The notes: generated by a model from the sequence alone, not told the origin. Counted from the first letter of the stretch, positions 31,710-44,365 are shown. The stretch is 64,000 nucleotides of DNA from Agapanthus africanus (GCA_030015575.1 JASDDO010000024.1:217640996-217704995); one strand, 5' to 3'. Numbers and translations: made by a program.

Positions 31710-31940
31710 GCTGGAGGCAACTCTCCCTCTGGACTTACTCCACCAGCTCCAATGGTAGAGGTTGACGCTGTTGTTCCAACTGCGAACAACTTTGAACCGT
31801 TAAAAAGGATGCGAAAGAACTCCCCAACCATAGTGTCGAAGAAATCTCCACCACCTGCTGAAATTATGACGCAGGCGAAGCCGGAGCAGCCCCCTCAGCG
31901 GCTGTCCTCCCGAATCCACAGAGTCTGGCGGAAAGTCTAA
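31710..31940 (+). CDS. Tat-2 leader ORF, 3' part
   Basis: It continues the 22806-23455 frame directly after element C (AGGNSPSGLTPPAP..) and ends with TAA at 31938-31940. Pro-rich, with a basic tail (RIHRVWRKV). From here to about 32240 there is no supported gene, only a short spacer to gag. Confidence 0.55.
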   Translation, partial: AGGNSPSGLTPPAPMVEVDAVVPTANNFEPLKRMRKNSPTIVSKKSPPPAEIMTQAKPEQPPQRLSSRIHRVWRKV

Positions 31941-32239
31941 GATTCTGTGATCAACAATAATTACTCTCGTCATCCGGAGAAAGTGAAGGTTTGAAAATAG
32001 GACAATTATCCCTATAGCATGCAGCGAGGGACTTCTTAGGCGCCTGTTACAATAGCTCCTTCGACTTCTCACAAAAAGAGAAGGCCGAAGAACTTCACAC
32101 CTCCGGCAGCAAATCCCAAAGGTGAGGGATCCAAATGCCCCAAGTATAGGGGCATGATCATGCACACAGTTTACATGGCTTCCGGAAAATAGGAGAGCCG
32201 TGCTTCCGTGAGTCATCGGCCGCAAACTTGGTCGTTAAC

Positions 32240-33640
32240 GAAGGCTCAGGAGCAGCAACAAAAGCTCCAGGAAATGCTGACAAAAATGGAAGCACTCACC
32301 GGGCAGAAAGAAAGCCCGGAAGCAGCGTCCGACCAGCGCCAGGAGCAGGAGACTGATACGGAGTTCTTGTGAAGGGTGCTGGAAAGGAAGGATAAGGAGG
32401 CCGCGGAACAAGCGACTAATATAAAATAGATGGCACTCCTATTCCAAGACATGGTTGGAATGATGATCCAGCCAGAACCTCCAGCGGAAGACCCACGGAT
32501 AATCATCGAGAACGACAGAGGGGAAACATCAAACCCTCTTCTGGCTTTATCGACAGCCAGGGAGGGGATGATCTCCAAGGCTGCCTTCGATGACTACATA
32601 GCTCAGCAATACGAGCTCATCAGGCAAGCTAAGCGGCTGGCCAAGTCGTCAAGACCCGGCGACCGTACCCAGGCTGGTACGATCAAATCAAGTACCCGCC
32701 GGGATATACGATCCCCAAGTTCCACGTATACAAGGGGACAGGAAACCCGCATCAGCACGTCGCCCAGTTCAGAGCATTATATGGCAATACTAGAGGCAAC
32801 GACAAATTGCTGCTTCGCTAGTTCGTTGGCAGTTTGTCAGAGATGACATTTGAATGGTATTCAGAGCTCCTAAATGACTCTGACAAAACATTCACAGAAA
32901 TGGAGATTCTATTCACACAGCGGTTCGCTAGCGCAACCGAGCGCACTCCGATCACGGCATTAATTAATGTCAGGGTGAAGCCAGGAGAGACCTAGGTTCA
33001 ATACGCAATACGATGGTGGAACCTATGGTCAAAATGCGAACAACGCATAGAAGAAGCTCCTGCCGTGGGCATGTTCATAGGGACCCTCGATCCTCAGGCG
33101 ACTGTATCCCAGTTTATGATGTTCTTCAAGCCGACCACCTTCCAGGCCTTGATTGACAAGCTGGCCCAAATGGACCAGATGGGCCATGGGCCGTCCTTTT
33201 CAAAAATGGACCCTCGGAATACACAGAGTAAAGGGAAAGCGGCCTTCGTCGCCAACACTCAACAGCAACCGAGTGACCCGAAACCGGTTGCTCACCGAAA
33301 CCAGTTGCTCACCAAAACAACGCGCGCCCGCGCCAATCCCTCGAAGAGAAGTTAGGACGTGCTTACTCGTTTCACCGTGATAAAATGAGGAGACTTTTCG
33401 AACTGGCAGTGCGCTACAAACTCATCACACTACCGGATCAGAGACGTCCCCTGTAGCCCAGTGACATCAATAACCCTAACTACTGCTCCTATCACTGAAT
33501 GGTGAGCAACCCCATCGAGAATTGCTACATCATTACGAACTGGGTCGAGGACTAGTACTGTCAAGGGAAATTCACGTTGTCAGAAAACTGGATGGTGAAC
33601 CCGCCACAAAGGCACACTCCTAAAAATGTAGACGCGTCGG
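32240..33640 (+). pseudogene. gag: Tat-2 gag
   Basis: It opens with a Gln/Glu-rich coiled-coil-like stretch (KAQEQQQKLQEML). The Tat Gag core follows (YDQIKYPPGYTIPKFHVYKG), then TFEWYSELLNDSD and FTQRFASATERTP, and a C-terminal Cys/His block related to that of element C (NYCSYH.., NPIENCY.., ltlsENW-like). A frameshift near 32650 separates the first two parts, and stops lie near 32370, 32427, 32820, 32992, 33353, 33451, 33499 and 33553. It is a dead copy. Element C encodes the closest relative in this window. Confidence 0.8.
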
Positions 33641-33649
33641 GGGCATTAT

Positions 33650-35597
33650 GCTCGTTTGTGGAAGAAGCTCCTTGGGAATTGGTCCTTTCAGCTAAAACTA
33701 AAAGAATGCTGAAGGATTTTCAAGCATGTTTGGTGATCAAATAGAAAAGTTCGCTGGAGCCCGAGATCATTATGGGAATTCTTAAACCACGCCCAACACC
33801 AAAAACTGGTAACGATGGGCAAGACCTCCGGGCCAAGCCTTTGAAGTCTTCGAAGAAAAAGTAGAAGACCAAGAAGCCTGTGCAGCCTGCCGAGTATGAT
33901 GACAAGCGCACGGACCTGCAAAGGTACATCGATGCGGTGGAAGAGTATAACCAAAAAGCACGGACCCCAGTCACCCTCGATGAGTTTCTTAACCATATCC
34001 TTGAGAACGGAGATAGCGACGATGATAAGGGAAATGACTCGTATGGAGAAGCCGAAGATTATGTGGCGAGTTGCCACATGGTTTCTCACTTGTCCTCAAA
34101 TGGCAAAGAAGTTCCCTCTTACATCCTAGAAAGCAAATCGCGTGCGGAAAATAGCAAGGCGGATGCATTAGCCAAGCTTGCTAAAGAGCTGGCTGACGAA
34201 GATCTCGATGACGTAAGGATTGTTGTGCAAAGCCGCCGGGTTTTCACGCCAGCAGAAATACCTTCAGAGGATTCGATTGAGCTACTTGAAGGAAAAGAAA
34301 AGACCAAACAAGCGGTCCTCCAAATAAAGGACAAAGGAAATGATAAGTATTGGAGAGAAGTCTTCATAGATTACTTCAAATCCCATCAAATGCCCGAAAA
34401 CGCATCTTCAAGACATCAGCTCATGAAATGAGCTCCGTCTTTTGCCTTCGTTAATGATACTCTATATAAGAGATCGTTCGAAAGTCTGTGGCTAAGGTGT
34501 CTGGGACTAGAAGAAGCAAGGTGAGTCATCTAAAAAACCCACGACGGACTCTGCGGTTCTCATCAAGCCAGGCCAAAGATGAAGCTGAAGATCAAGAAAA
34601 TAGGTTACTATTGGCCTACAAAGATTCAGGACTGCCTCGAATATGCGAAGCAGTTTCACTCATGCCAGGTTCACGGGAACTTCATCCACCAGCATCCAAA
34701 TCCGCTACACCCAATCTTGGCTAGTTGGCCGTTCGAAATGTGGGGAACCGATATAATTGGGCCTATCGAACCAGCATCATCCAAGGGACATCGGTTTATA
34801 CTAGAAACAACCGATTACTTCTATAAGTGGGCAGATGTAGTACCGCTAAGGAAAGTGAAGACAGAGAACATCCTCCATTTCTTCAGGACACATGTCATCT
34901 ACCAGTTCGGCACTCTACGATGGATCATCTCTGATAATGGGCTAGCCTACAGAAGCCATGAGATCAGCCACTTTGTACAGCAGCATAATATAGACTGGAG
35001 ATACTCTTCAGTATATAATCCCTGAGCTAACGGTCTAGCTGAGTCTTTCAACAAGACCTTGACGAAGATCATAAAGAAAACGGTGTCCAGAAATAAAAAG
35101 GACTGGCAAGAGAGACTGCATGAAGCTCTCTGGGCTTATCGAACCACGTTCAAAATGGTCATGAATACAACGCCATACGCGTTGGTATTCGGCACGGAAG
35201 CGGTACTTCCCTTGAAAATAGAGCTACCCTCTCTACAAGTGGCGGTTCGATACAAGCTGACGGATGAAGAAAATGCCCATCTTCGGCTTGAGGAGCTCGA
35301 TTCTCTCGATGAAACTCATCTCATGGCGCAGCAAAACCTGAAAGCTTACAAAGGATGACGCGCTCATACGAAAGACTAACCAGGCCAAGAACATTCTGCC
35401 ATGGCGAACTCGTGCTAGTCGTTAAAAGACCTATGATCCTCAACCGTGCAAAGCGGGGGAAATTTGAGCCAAACTATGAGGGCCCGTACATCATAGACAA
35501 GGTCTACCAAGGTGGGGCCTACTTGCTCATGGATATGCATGACGAAAGACCCTTCCGGCCAATAAACGACCGATTCCTTAAGAAATACTACGTTTGA
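33650..35597 (+). pseudogene. pol: Tat-2 pol remnant: deletion junction plus integrase
   Basis: The first 480 nt (EEYNQKARTPVTLDEFLNHI, acidic DSDDDKGNDS) look like the region between Gag and protease. At about 34135 this joins in frame to RAENSKADALAKLAKELAD, the end of the second RNase H, so protease, RT and the catalytic RNase H parts are missing. The integrase follows (CHSCQ-type finger, here FHSCQVHG; WGTDIIGPIEPASS; IISDNG; LHEALWAYRTTFKM; GPYIIDKVYQG). Stops at 34429, 34522, 34534 and 35023 all fit C to T changes relative to Tat-1. A 4-base loss near 35350 shifts the frame before the last 80 codons. Confidence 0.85.
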
Positions 35598-36140
35598 CAA
35601 GTCATGACTCAGTTTAATGATAGATGACGACGCTCGTGTCCACTCGCTATCTTCCTGAGTCAAAACTCTTAAGTAGTATCCAACAGAATTTCTGCCTCCA
35701 AACACAGCGACAATGGACCGAGATGTCCCTAAACTAACAATAGACCACTACGTCTTTAAACTGGCAATGGACCCAAATGTCCCTAAACTAGTGCTCCGCC
35801 TCAAATATGGCGCATCGCCCCAAATAAGGTGATATCTTCGCTTGGGATCTATGTTGCAATCAAATCTCCAACGGCAAAGACTGCAACCCAAGTAGTAAAA
35901 AAACGGTACTTCCACAAGCGAAATGGGTACGGATGAAAACCCGAAAGGGTGCCGTGAGTAAAAATGGCAGGGCTACCGGCGGGCTTGTGAAAACCCGAAA
36001 GGGCGCAATCTCGTTAAAAAAACGGTACGTCCATAAGCAAAATGGGCATGGATGAAAACCCAAAAGGGCGCCGTGAGTAAAAACAGCAGGGCTACCGGAG
36101 AGTTTATGAAAACCCGAAATGGCGCAATCTTGTAAATTTT
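35598..36140 (+). other. Start of the Tat-2 3' UTR
   Basis: GGACCG-type units at 35711-35800, then two near-repeats of gaaaacccgaaagggcg with ggtacgtccataagcgaaat spacers (35900-36125), also found once or twice in Tat-1 (10665-10770). No gene. Confidence 0.7.
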
Positions 36141-36144
36141 TCAT

Positions 36145-36600
36145 TTACGAGATCCTCTCGACTCATAAGGAGAACTCCCCCTATGAGATCCTTACGGCTC
36201 ATAGGATTCAAAGTCTTAAGTTACAGGGATCCAAACCTGTCCTTAAGCCGTCATACTCCCCACGTTGTACTACAGACGGTCCGATATTGGCCCTTATATA
36301 CAATCCACGGGCACAAATAAACGTTTCCCCCACCAAGTTCCACCAATCACGAGGGATGTCCTCATATGGTAAACGGCACTTGTAAGTCCTCTCGACTTAT
36401 AAGGAGAAATTACTCTTATGAGATCCTTACGACTTATAAGAGAAAACACCACTTAGAAGTCCTCACGACTTCTAAGAAGAACATACACCTACGAGATCCT
36501 CACGACTCGTAGGGAGAAATACCTTTATGAGACTCTTATGGCTCGTAAAGTCAAAAAGCCTTAGTCAACAGGATCCTAACCTTGTTTGCTAAGCCACCTT
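36145..36600 (+). repeat. Stem-loop cassettes of Tat-2
   Basis: 36145-36255 carries the last three hairpins (tacgagatcctctcgactcat, CTATGAG/CTCATAG, CTTAAG/CTTAAG around ACAGGG..CCTGT). 36377-36600 carries a full six: TTGTAAGT/ACTTATAA, CTCTTATGAG/CTTATAAGAG, CTTAGAAGTC/GACTTCTAAG, CTACGAG/CTCGTAG, TTATGAG/CTCGTAA, CTTAG/CTAAG. Compare hairpin 3 of Tat-1, CTTAGGAATC/GATTCCTAAG. Confidence 0.8.
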
Positions 36601-36779
36601 TGTTCAAATCGACAAAGGAAAATGATGATTCACTCCTGGCAATATCCCAGTTGTAGCGATGCCGATGCCTAAATCGGTATAAAATTCCAAGTCCTTTCAC
36701 GTCAAATGATGATTCGCTCTTGGAAATATTCTAGTCGCAGCGGTGCTGATGCCAAGATTGGAATCAGATCTCAAGTTCC

Positions 36780-37060
36780 ATACTCGCAACAAAAATCAGC
36801 GAGCAAAAATAAATGCATATGAAATAGCCGAAATTATGGGGTAACTCGCAATAAAAATCAGCGAGCAAAATATATGCATATGAAAATAGCCGAAATGTTT
36901 GGGCAACTCGTAATAAAAAGCAGCGAGTAAAAAGAAAAGGATAGCTGAAATGATTGGGCACCGCGATAAAAAGCCGAAATGATTGGGCAATCGCGACTTT
37001 CTCGATATAAAAAGCTGAAATTATAGAGCATCGCGGAAAGAAATTAAAAAAATGAATGAA
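36780..37060 (+). repeat. Gccgaaatgattgggcaa-type repeats
   Basis: About six irregular units of gccgaaatgattgggcaact plus cgcaataaaaatcagcgagc. Similar units occur inverted in element C (27420-27590), consistent with C lying on the other strand. Confidence 0.75.
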
Positions 37061-37139
37061 AATGAAACTTTTGCCCTACAGGTGAGTCCACATCAACCCC
37101 TGTATACAATCCATGAGTATAAATGAAAAGGGAACTATA

Positions 37140-38110
37140 TTTTCCCACCAGGCTCCGTCTAAGGGAGAGCCAAGTCTTGACAGTTCACAAGCAACCTAGA
37201 GACCACTTCGACAATCGTCTCGTTATAGCAGACGCAGTGTCAACAACGGCGTTTCTTCTCACTCCAGCAGGATGCAGACGCGACGTCGACAAAATGGAGC
37301 CATGGAAAAGTCCTTAGTTCCAAATCACGACGGTTCACAGACAGCCTAGAGATCAACAACGGCGTTTCTTCTCACTCCAGCAGGATGCAGACACGGCGTC
37401 GACAAAATGGAGCCACGGAAAAGTCCCTAGTTCCAAATCTCGACGGTTCACAGACAGCGTAGAGATCAATAACGGAGTTTCTTCTCACTCCAATAGGATG
37501 CAGACACGATGTCTACAATGCGGAGCCATGGCAAAGTCCCTAGTTCCAAATCTCGACGGTTCATAGATAACCTAGATACCACCTCTACATTCATCTCGTT
37601 ACAGCAGATGCAGTGTCAGCAACGGTGTTTCTTTTCACTCCAGCAGGATGCAGATGCGACGTCGACAAAACGGAGCCATGGCAAAGTCCCTAGTTCCAAA
37701 TCTCGATGGTTCACAGACAGCCTAGAGATCAACAACGGCGTTTCATCTCTCTCCAGTAGGATGCAGACGCGACGTCAAAAAACCGAGCCATGGGAAAGTC
37801 CCTAGTTCCAAATCTCGACGGTTCACAGACAGCCTAGAGATCACCAACGGCGTTTCTTCTCTCTCCAGCAGGATACAGACACGATGTCAACAAGCGACCC
37901 CAGGGTCAAAATAAAATGGAGCTTTGGAAAAGACCCTAGTTCTAAATCTCGAAGGTTCACAGACAGCCTAGAGATCACCAACGGCGTTTCTTTTCTCTCC
38001 AGCAGGGTACAAACACGACGTCAACAAGCGACCCCAGGGTCAAAACAAAATGGAGCCATGGAAAAGTCCCTAGTTTCAAGTCTCGACAGTTTATAAACAA
38101 CCTAGAGATC
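37140..38110 (+). repeat. About 113-bp tandem repeat, eight copies
   Basis: Units contain gagccatggaaaagtcccta, then caaatctcgacggttcacag and ctccagcaggatgcagac; starts near 37293, 37407, 37521, 37671 and 37783. It is related to the 111-bp repeat of Tat-1, with more copies and some enlarged units. 38111-38576 beyond it holds nothing I recognise. Confidence 0.85.
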
Positions 38111-38576
38111 ATCTCGATATTCGCCTCATTACAACAGACGCAGTATCGACAGAGGAAGCGAAGGCCAAATTCCTAGCTTCAGGGTTTTGACGGCAACTCA
38201 AATAAAACCTGAAAGACTATTGGAGATCGTCCCACACCAGCGCAGAGTGGCTATGACTCATCGGGGCTCCCAAACTGAGCCTAACCTCAATTAAAAAGCG
38301 GTATCGCAAAATTCCTACTATTTACTATCTCGACGGTAATATGACCTAAGGAGATTACTTGAAGACGTCTTGTCCAGCCCCCGAAGAGATCAGAGACACG
38401 ACAGTCGCGGGGCTGCTGAATAGCAGTGTAAAGTCTGCATATCGGGGAATGCATCAGCCAACGCGATGGTACGACGGACAAAAACCCCAGTACCACAAAC
38501 CCTAACGAACCTCTATCGTAAAGAGCAGGGTTAACTGTGACGTTAGGACAGGTTTTCCTACAAGCCTAAGGAAGGT

Positions 38577-38710
38577 AAACTAGAAACTCCGAAATGAGTT
38601 CATATACTAGAGACTCCGGGATGAGTGAATAAACTACAACCTCCGAAATGAGCTCATAAACCAGAAACTCCGAAATGAGTGAATAAACTACAAACTCCAT
38701 AATGAGTATA
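38577..38710 (+). repeat. About 31-bp tandem repeat
   Basis: Five or so units of actccgaaatgagtgaataaac just before the end of the antisense gene. No equivalent array is seen at 13100-13270 in Tat-1. Confidence 0.8.
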
Positions 38711-38868
38711 TAAACTACTTTATACCAAGTCAAGACAACAGAAGAAAGAAAAGCGCCAGTATGAAATGAAATATGTCTTTTATAATGAATCAAAATGAAT
38801 ACAAGATACTCTTATTAATGAATGAATACAAAAAAGAAAGAAAGAGAATATACAACGACAAAAATGTT

Positions 38869-41800
38869 TCAAGTCAGCGGACGATTCAACATGCCAGCCA
38901 GTTCGTCATTCTTCCACTGGATTTCGGCTTCAAGCTCCACCAGTGCTGCAAGATGAGTCCTTGCTTGGGTTTGTTGATTTTGGTATGAAGCAAATCGACT
39001 CTCAAGCTCCTTCTCGGCATCCTTATAGGCTTCAACCATCTCGTGGGTAAAAATAACGGCTTTGTCAAGAGCCACCACCTCTGTAATGGCTTCTTAAAGT
39101 ACCCGCCAAATTTCATACGCACGAGTGGTCTTGGCAGTAAGCTGAGCCTGAAGTTCCCCTAAAGTGTTTAAAACTAACTCCCTCTCTGAATACTTCTGTT
39201 TGATCCTCTTCTCGCATGAATGAAGATTGGCTGCACACCGTTCGATCCATCCTCAGAGGCTCGTTTTTACAGTTAAGATGTTGGAGGGAAGGCGTATGCA
39301 CTCGAGCCCATGTAGGCAGGCCTCTACTCAGTGACAGTACTTAACCCAAATACACACTAATGCTTCGTCATGATAGGTAGCGAGAAGCGACAAGGAAGCG
39401 TTGGCTTCAGCAGCAAATTCTTCGGCCGTGACAGAGGTACCAGCGCGAAGGTCTTCAATGAGAGCCGCCAGAGAGTAAATGCTTTGTTTTGCCGCCCTTT
39501 CAGACGCATGTAGGGCATAAGGGCCTGGTGGCATGGTGATCTGAGACTCTAATGGGGTCAGGGTTGGCAAAGCTGTGAAGATTCTGGTGCAGTCAGTTGT
39601 GTTTTCAAACATGGAGTAAACAAAACGATTCTCGAAATAAAGTGTCACTTACCCACAGTCATGCAAGACGGGTTTGAAGGATCCCCAGGCTCGTCAAGAA
39701 TCTCGACTTCGTCGTCGGCCTCCAGGACTGTGATTTAAAATAAAGGGCATATCAGCATCATCATGAAAATATAAAACTAGAAGGACAAAGCATACCAGCC
39801 TTGGCCTGAGGAAAGAACTATGCTTTGAGGGGGTATTGGTTATGGGGCAGCCATGTCAAGCAAGCGCTGGAAGGTTTTTCTTAGAGTGAGATCCACGATG
39901 GAAGCCGCCAATTCCCGCAATTCTGAAGGAAAGAAAGGGTCAGATGATAGAAGGGTCATTAAACAAAATGTATATGTACATGAGATTAGCTTCAATGCTT
40001 CGCCCGCCCTGAGCTGGAGGGATGGCAGCCTCAACGGTCTCCTCCACACCTTCAGATGCATCATTGGAGATACGTAAAACCTATGGTCGGCATGGTAGTC
40101 TCCAATAGAGGGACAAAAGCTGCCGCTGAAGGCTCCAAGCCAGGGATAACGGCTTTAACAATCTCCTCTATACTCTCCGATACGTCGCTAGGGAGGTCCA
40201 TGGGATCTATGGCCGATGACGTCAGCTCTGCTAAAGGAGTAGACATGGAAGAGACACCGGCCGCCACCGGAAGCTCCACAGTAAGGGTAGCAGCTTCAGT
40301 AATCTCCTCTATACCCGCTAGTGCGTCATGGGAGATATTCATGGAATCCGCAACCATGACTTGATCCGGACTCAAACCCGCTTCTGCTGCAGAAGTCCCT
40401 GCAAAGTTCACGCAAAAATAAGAGGACATAAAAGTAATACAAATTACTCGCTAAAAAGAAGGACGCGAAAAATGCGCATACCAATATGCCAGGGAGCCTG
40501 AAGTATGGCTTTTTCGAGCCGTTGTTCTTTTCTCATTAAATACACTCGCCGGGCTTCAAGCGCAAATGAATGACTACCTGTCTTTAGTGCAAGCTCGTCC
40601 TCGAAAGAATCTGAGATGGGCTGTTTAAGGGCCCGTTCTTCTTCCATTAACAGAGGACCCATGTGCACCCTCCGTAATGATGGTTCAATGTCATAGAATG
40701 CAACGGGGGGTAAGCTTTTTTGGGGCGCACACGTTCTCAGTCTCATCTTGTGAGCGCCTTAAAGCCTCAGCCAATTACGCGGCCTCCTCTGCAGATGAAC
40801 CAGGAAAGATAAGACCGGCATTTGACTCCTCCATAGCTATCGGTTCATCTTGAATAAACGGCTCGGACTCAAGCAGAGTGTCGAGTAGGCTGGCAATAGA
40901 TTTCTTCCTCCTCTTGGAGCTTGTGCTAACGCTAGCGGAAGAATGCTTCCTCCCCCTTGGCGCTTTGGCGCGACGTTGCCCAACTTCACCTTCGGTATCG
41001 CCCTTTGGTGACACCACCGCTGGTGACACTACCACTGGTGCTTCATTAGATGCCTTTGCTTCAGCTCTAGTGCGCGCTTCGGCTCTAGTGCGCACTGGCA
41101 TACTAGCAGTACGAGGGGTCAGTTCTATTTCTACGGTTTTAGGGATAAGTACCAAACCGCTATCCCTCAGTGGATGCCAAAACACTGACCGCGGCCATAA
41201 TGGGGCGTCGGTGGCCTGAGTTGGATGAGAGCTCTACCCTCGAAAAGCACCCGTCTCTCCTCTGCAATGATGGGGCAAACCCGGTGGCGATACCAACCCT
41301 TAAAGGACCCCACAGGCCTCGGGAGATAGTCAGGCTCCGGGATAATGAAGTGGGAGCCAGTGTTTAACCGCATGGAGTGGTGAATGACGTCGCGAGTAAC
41401 CTCCAAGGAGAGAGCAGGCTCGACCAAAAATGCCTCGAGGAGGACGCCCTGGTCATAGCCTAACTGCTGGGCAAAGCGGTGCGGATTATACCGCATAAAA
41501 ATGACAGCATTATTCCGGCGGAACTCCAGATACCCTGGCTTGATCGAGTATAGGTGCATGACCTCTTTTGCTTTCATAGCCGGGACCCCACCCTTCGATA
41601 AATCGAACAGATGCTGAACAGACCCTGTTGGAGCGGAAAGGACTCGATCGTTGAACACCATTCCACCTTCATTTGAATAAGGGTTCAGCAGCACGCGGAA
41701 AGCCCCTACCTAGGTCGGATCGGGAACGGAGGCATCAACCAACCTCATGATCCGCGGGAGGGTGTACGCATCATAAAAATCCGGTCGCTGGTGCGCAGCG

Positions 41801-42708
41801 AACGCTCCTAGCACATGCATCTCGATCCACGAAGTGAAGTAGTAGAGGGGGAAATTCATTGTCTCCGCACCCGGGTTTGAAGTATTAGCCGCGACACTTA
41901 ACCCGTGATATAGATGTGACAACCCTGCGACGCCAACAGAAAGTCGTGCTCCTCCAGCTATGCGATGAGCAGGATAAAAAACAGAGGCTCTCATAAAGCG
42001 GCGATACATCGGCATGGCGAACCAGCTTAGCCAAAGACTGATAAAACCAACGAAGAAGGTCTCTTCGTCCACGCCACGGGCCGCAATTGCATTGAAAGCT
42101 ACGGTTGATGAGTTTGAGATATAGAAATGCGGCAGGTCTTCCTCCTTGGCCGACAAATTCCTTAATCCTAATCCAAAAGGGTCTTCAATTTTGCAAATTT
42201 CGGAGCCCTTTTGGACAATACGTCCTCTCGAAGGAAGCAAGCAATGAAAGTATCAAAGGTGACACCTTGCCCTTCTGATGTCACGAACAGCTTTTCAAAG
42301 ATACACATGACCTTGATTAAACTTGGGTACTTATGATATACGGCGTTCTAACTCGACAGGCCGTCAAGCATAGCAGGCACCGTATCAAACACATATTCAT
42401 CGGGAGGCAATAACTCTTCATAGTGCTCTCCCCTGATCGGCAACCCGGAGATCTCGCGAAACTCTTCTAGTGAAATTGAGACCTCCCGATCCCCTAGCAA
42501 GAACGTGTTGGTGGGAAGATTCCATTGATTCAGGAAAGCTTTAACCCACCAGACGTGGGGGCATGGTAATAAAAAAACGAAGCGTACACTGCCTGGTATA
42601 GCCTAACCTTCTGCAGACGTGAGCGTTGGGCAGAGAGAATGTACCGATCCCAGGGAAGGTAGCCCACTGGGTGCCGGAGGATAACGCCTACCTTGTAAAC
42701 CTGCCCCT
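38869..42708 (-). pseudogene. Tat-2 antisense plant-mobile-domain gene, main part
   Basis: Homologue of 13271-17445 with the same exon order. The intron at 40399-40481 (83 nt) and the one at 39728-39795 (68 nt) have exactly the Tat-1 lengths; the one at 39573-39652 is 80 nt against 75. The donor of the second intron is damaged (GT to CT, near 39990). Matching blocks: TPMLPSRGRIV-region remnants, FFVGFISLWLSWFAMP, HVLGAFAAHQRPDFYDAY, KAPRGRKHSS..SKRRKK and the coiled-coil end MVEAYKDAEKELESR. Several stops and shifts (41710, 42240 and others) disable it. The start lies beyond element B, at 50357-50722. Confidence 0.8.
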
Positions 42709-44169
42709 TGATTGGTAGAGAGAGTTTTGTGCTTACGCATTTTTGTGATCAAAGAATTAACCGCAATCAATAACGGTGTCGCTTGGTAGCTAGCCGGTTG
42801 AGTACGGGTCGGTCCACTGTGAGATGGATTCCTATTCTTTGTGTTTTAAGGAGTTAAATCCAAAAGATTTGGGTTTTATTTTAAGATCTAAGAATGAGAT
42901 AAAAGTTTATAAAAAACTTGCTGAGGTTAAGATTAGGTTAGTTTGGAAAATCAATTATTCTCACCGCTTTCTTTTCCCTAATTAAGAACTTTTAGGTGTT
43001 AAGGTAATAATTAACAAAGGGGATTAGCACGATCGGGAAGAAACTAGGTTTCTTCCTCTTGGTCCTTGTCCGTCCTTTCTTAACTCTTACCCTAACCTCC
43101 ATGGAAAACAATCACAACCGGTCTTTAATTAGGGTATCACCGCTATCTCGTGGGATATGGTGCCGTAGTGAGTGGTGTGTGTTTGTATGCATAGAGCCCT
43201 ACTTTAAAATGTTGAACGGGCAAGAAAGGGATGAGAGATTTTCATCTCTCAAACCTTCTCTAAACCTAACCCTAACAAGTGAGGAACTACTCACTCATTA
43301 GGGAATTGATAAACAGATTCATTTTTATGGTTTTGTTATAATTAACTATGACAGATAAAAAAATCTATAACTACGGCAGATAAAAAAAATTTATAACTAG
43401 GGCAGATAAAAAATTTATAACTAGGGAAGAAAAGAAATTCAAGATAAAAAAAACTTACTTCTTTATTGATGCACTCTTTGACAGATTACATGGAGTTGAA
43501 AATCTAAGATCTAGAAATTAAAAGAGGCATTTCAAAAGAGGCATCCAAAAAGAGGCACGAGAATTATTGGCCTTTTGCTCTCCTATTTATAGATACAGGA
43601 AACCCTAGGTTACATTCTGATCCATTCATAAATTTACAAATCTACCCTATGAAGACCCGGTCAACGCACCGTCTTATCCACCGACACGTGCATTGTACGG
43701 CCGCGGATCCACGGCCAAAAGCCTTGTTTGGCCACGGTTTCGCGGCCGTTTGATGGGCTATTGGGCTCATTTCTTTAGGGCTACTTCATGTTGCATTTTA
43801 CTTCTGGTTTCTTCACTTGGTTTCTCAGAATATCTTCTATTTTCTTCCAGATTTCCACAGTGCAGAATGTTGTGGACTTTTAGCGTTAGCTTGTGTTGAT
43901 ATCTTGAATTTTGTGCTGCCCGCATACGTTGTGCAACGAACTGTTCATTGATCTTCATTTGTTTCTTAAACTGATAGGCGGCATCATACAGATTCATCTA
44001 TTTATTGGTCGTAGTCTCACATTTATAGCGTCTTTTCACCATTTTCACTGTATTTGTTCTGAGAACTTGTAACCTGCAAATATTTAGCAGACATGGATTA
44101 AAAGCACCTATTTATTTGCAATATGATTAAGAATGGGGAATATAATAATGCAAAATTCTGATATGAACA
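42709..44169 (-). repeat. Element B 3' LTR
   Basis: Direct repeat of 48911-50356. U3 includes a GC-rich double palindrome at 43697-43750 (ggccgcggatccacggcc, then ggccacggtttcgcggcc) like that of element A. U5 carries accgcaatcaataacggtgt, shared with element D. The TATA candidate is ctatttatag near 43590 (minus). Confidence 0.9.
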
Positions 44170-44365
44170 AATACCCCCAAACTTATCTTTTGCTCGTCCC
44201 GAGTAAAGCCATTTTTATTCTCAACAAAATCCTAACCTCACTTTCGCAGGGAGTCACGATTGCACTGAGCTCGTGCAAAAAGCCGTTAAACCTCTAGGTG
44301 TCCTTAGTAGGAGGAGTGTTGTCTCCTGAGGGTTTCCAGCGGATACTACCCACAAAATCTGATCA
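44170..44365 (-). promoter_or_regulatory. Element B conserved 3' block, hairpin and polypurine tract
   Basis: On the minus strand the polypurine tract reads aagtttgggggtatt (44170-44184). It is preceded by the hairpin TTTACTCG/CGAGCAAA with loop GGA (one mismatched pair) and by the tractor ggagacaacactcctcctac shared with 7800-7997 of element A. Confidence 0.8.
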
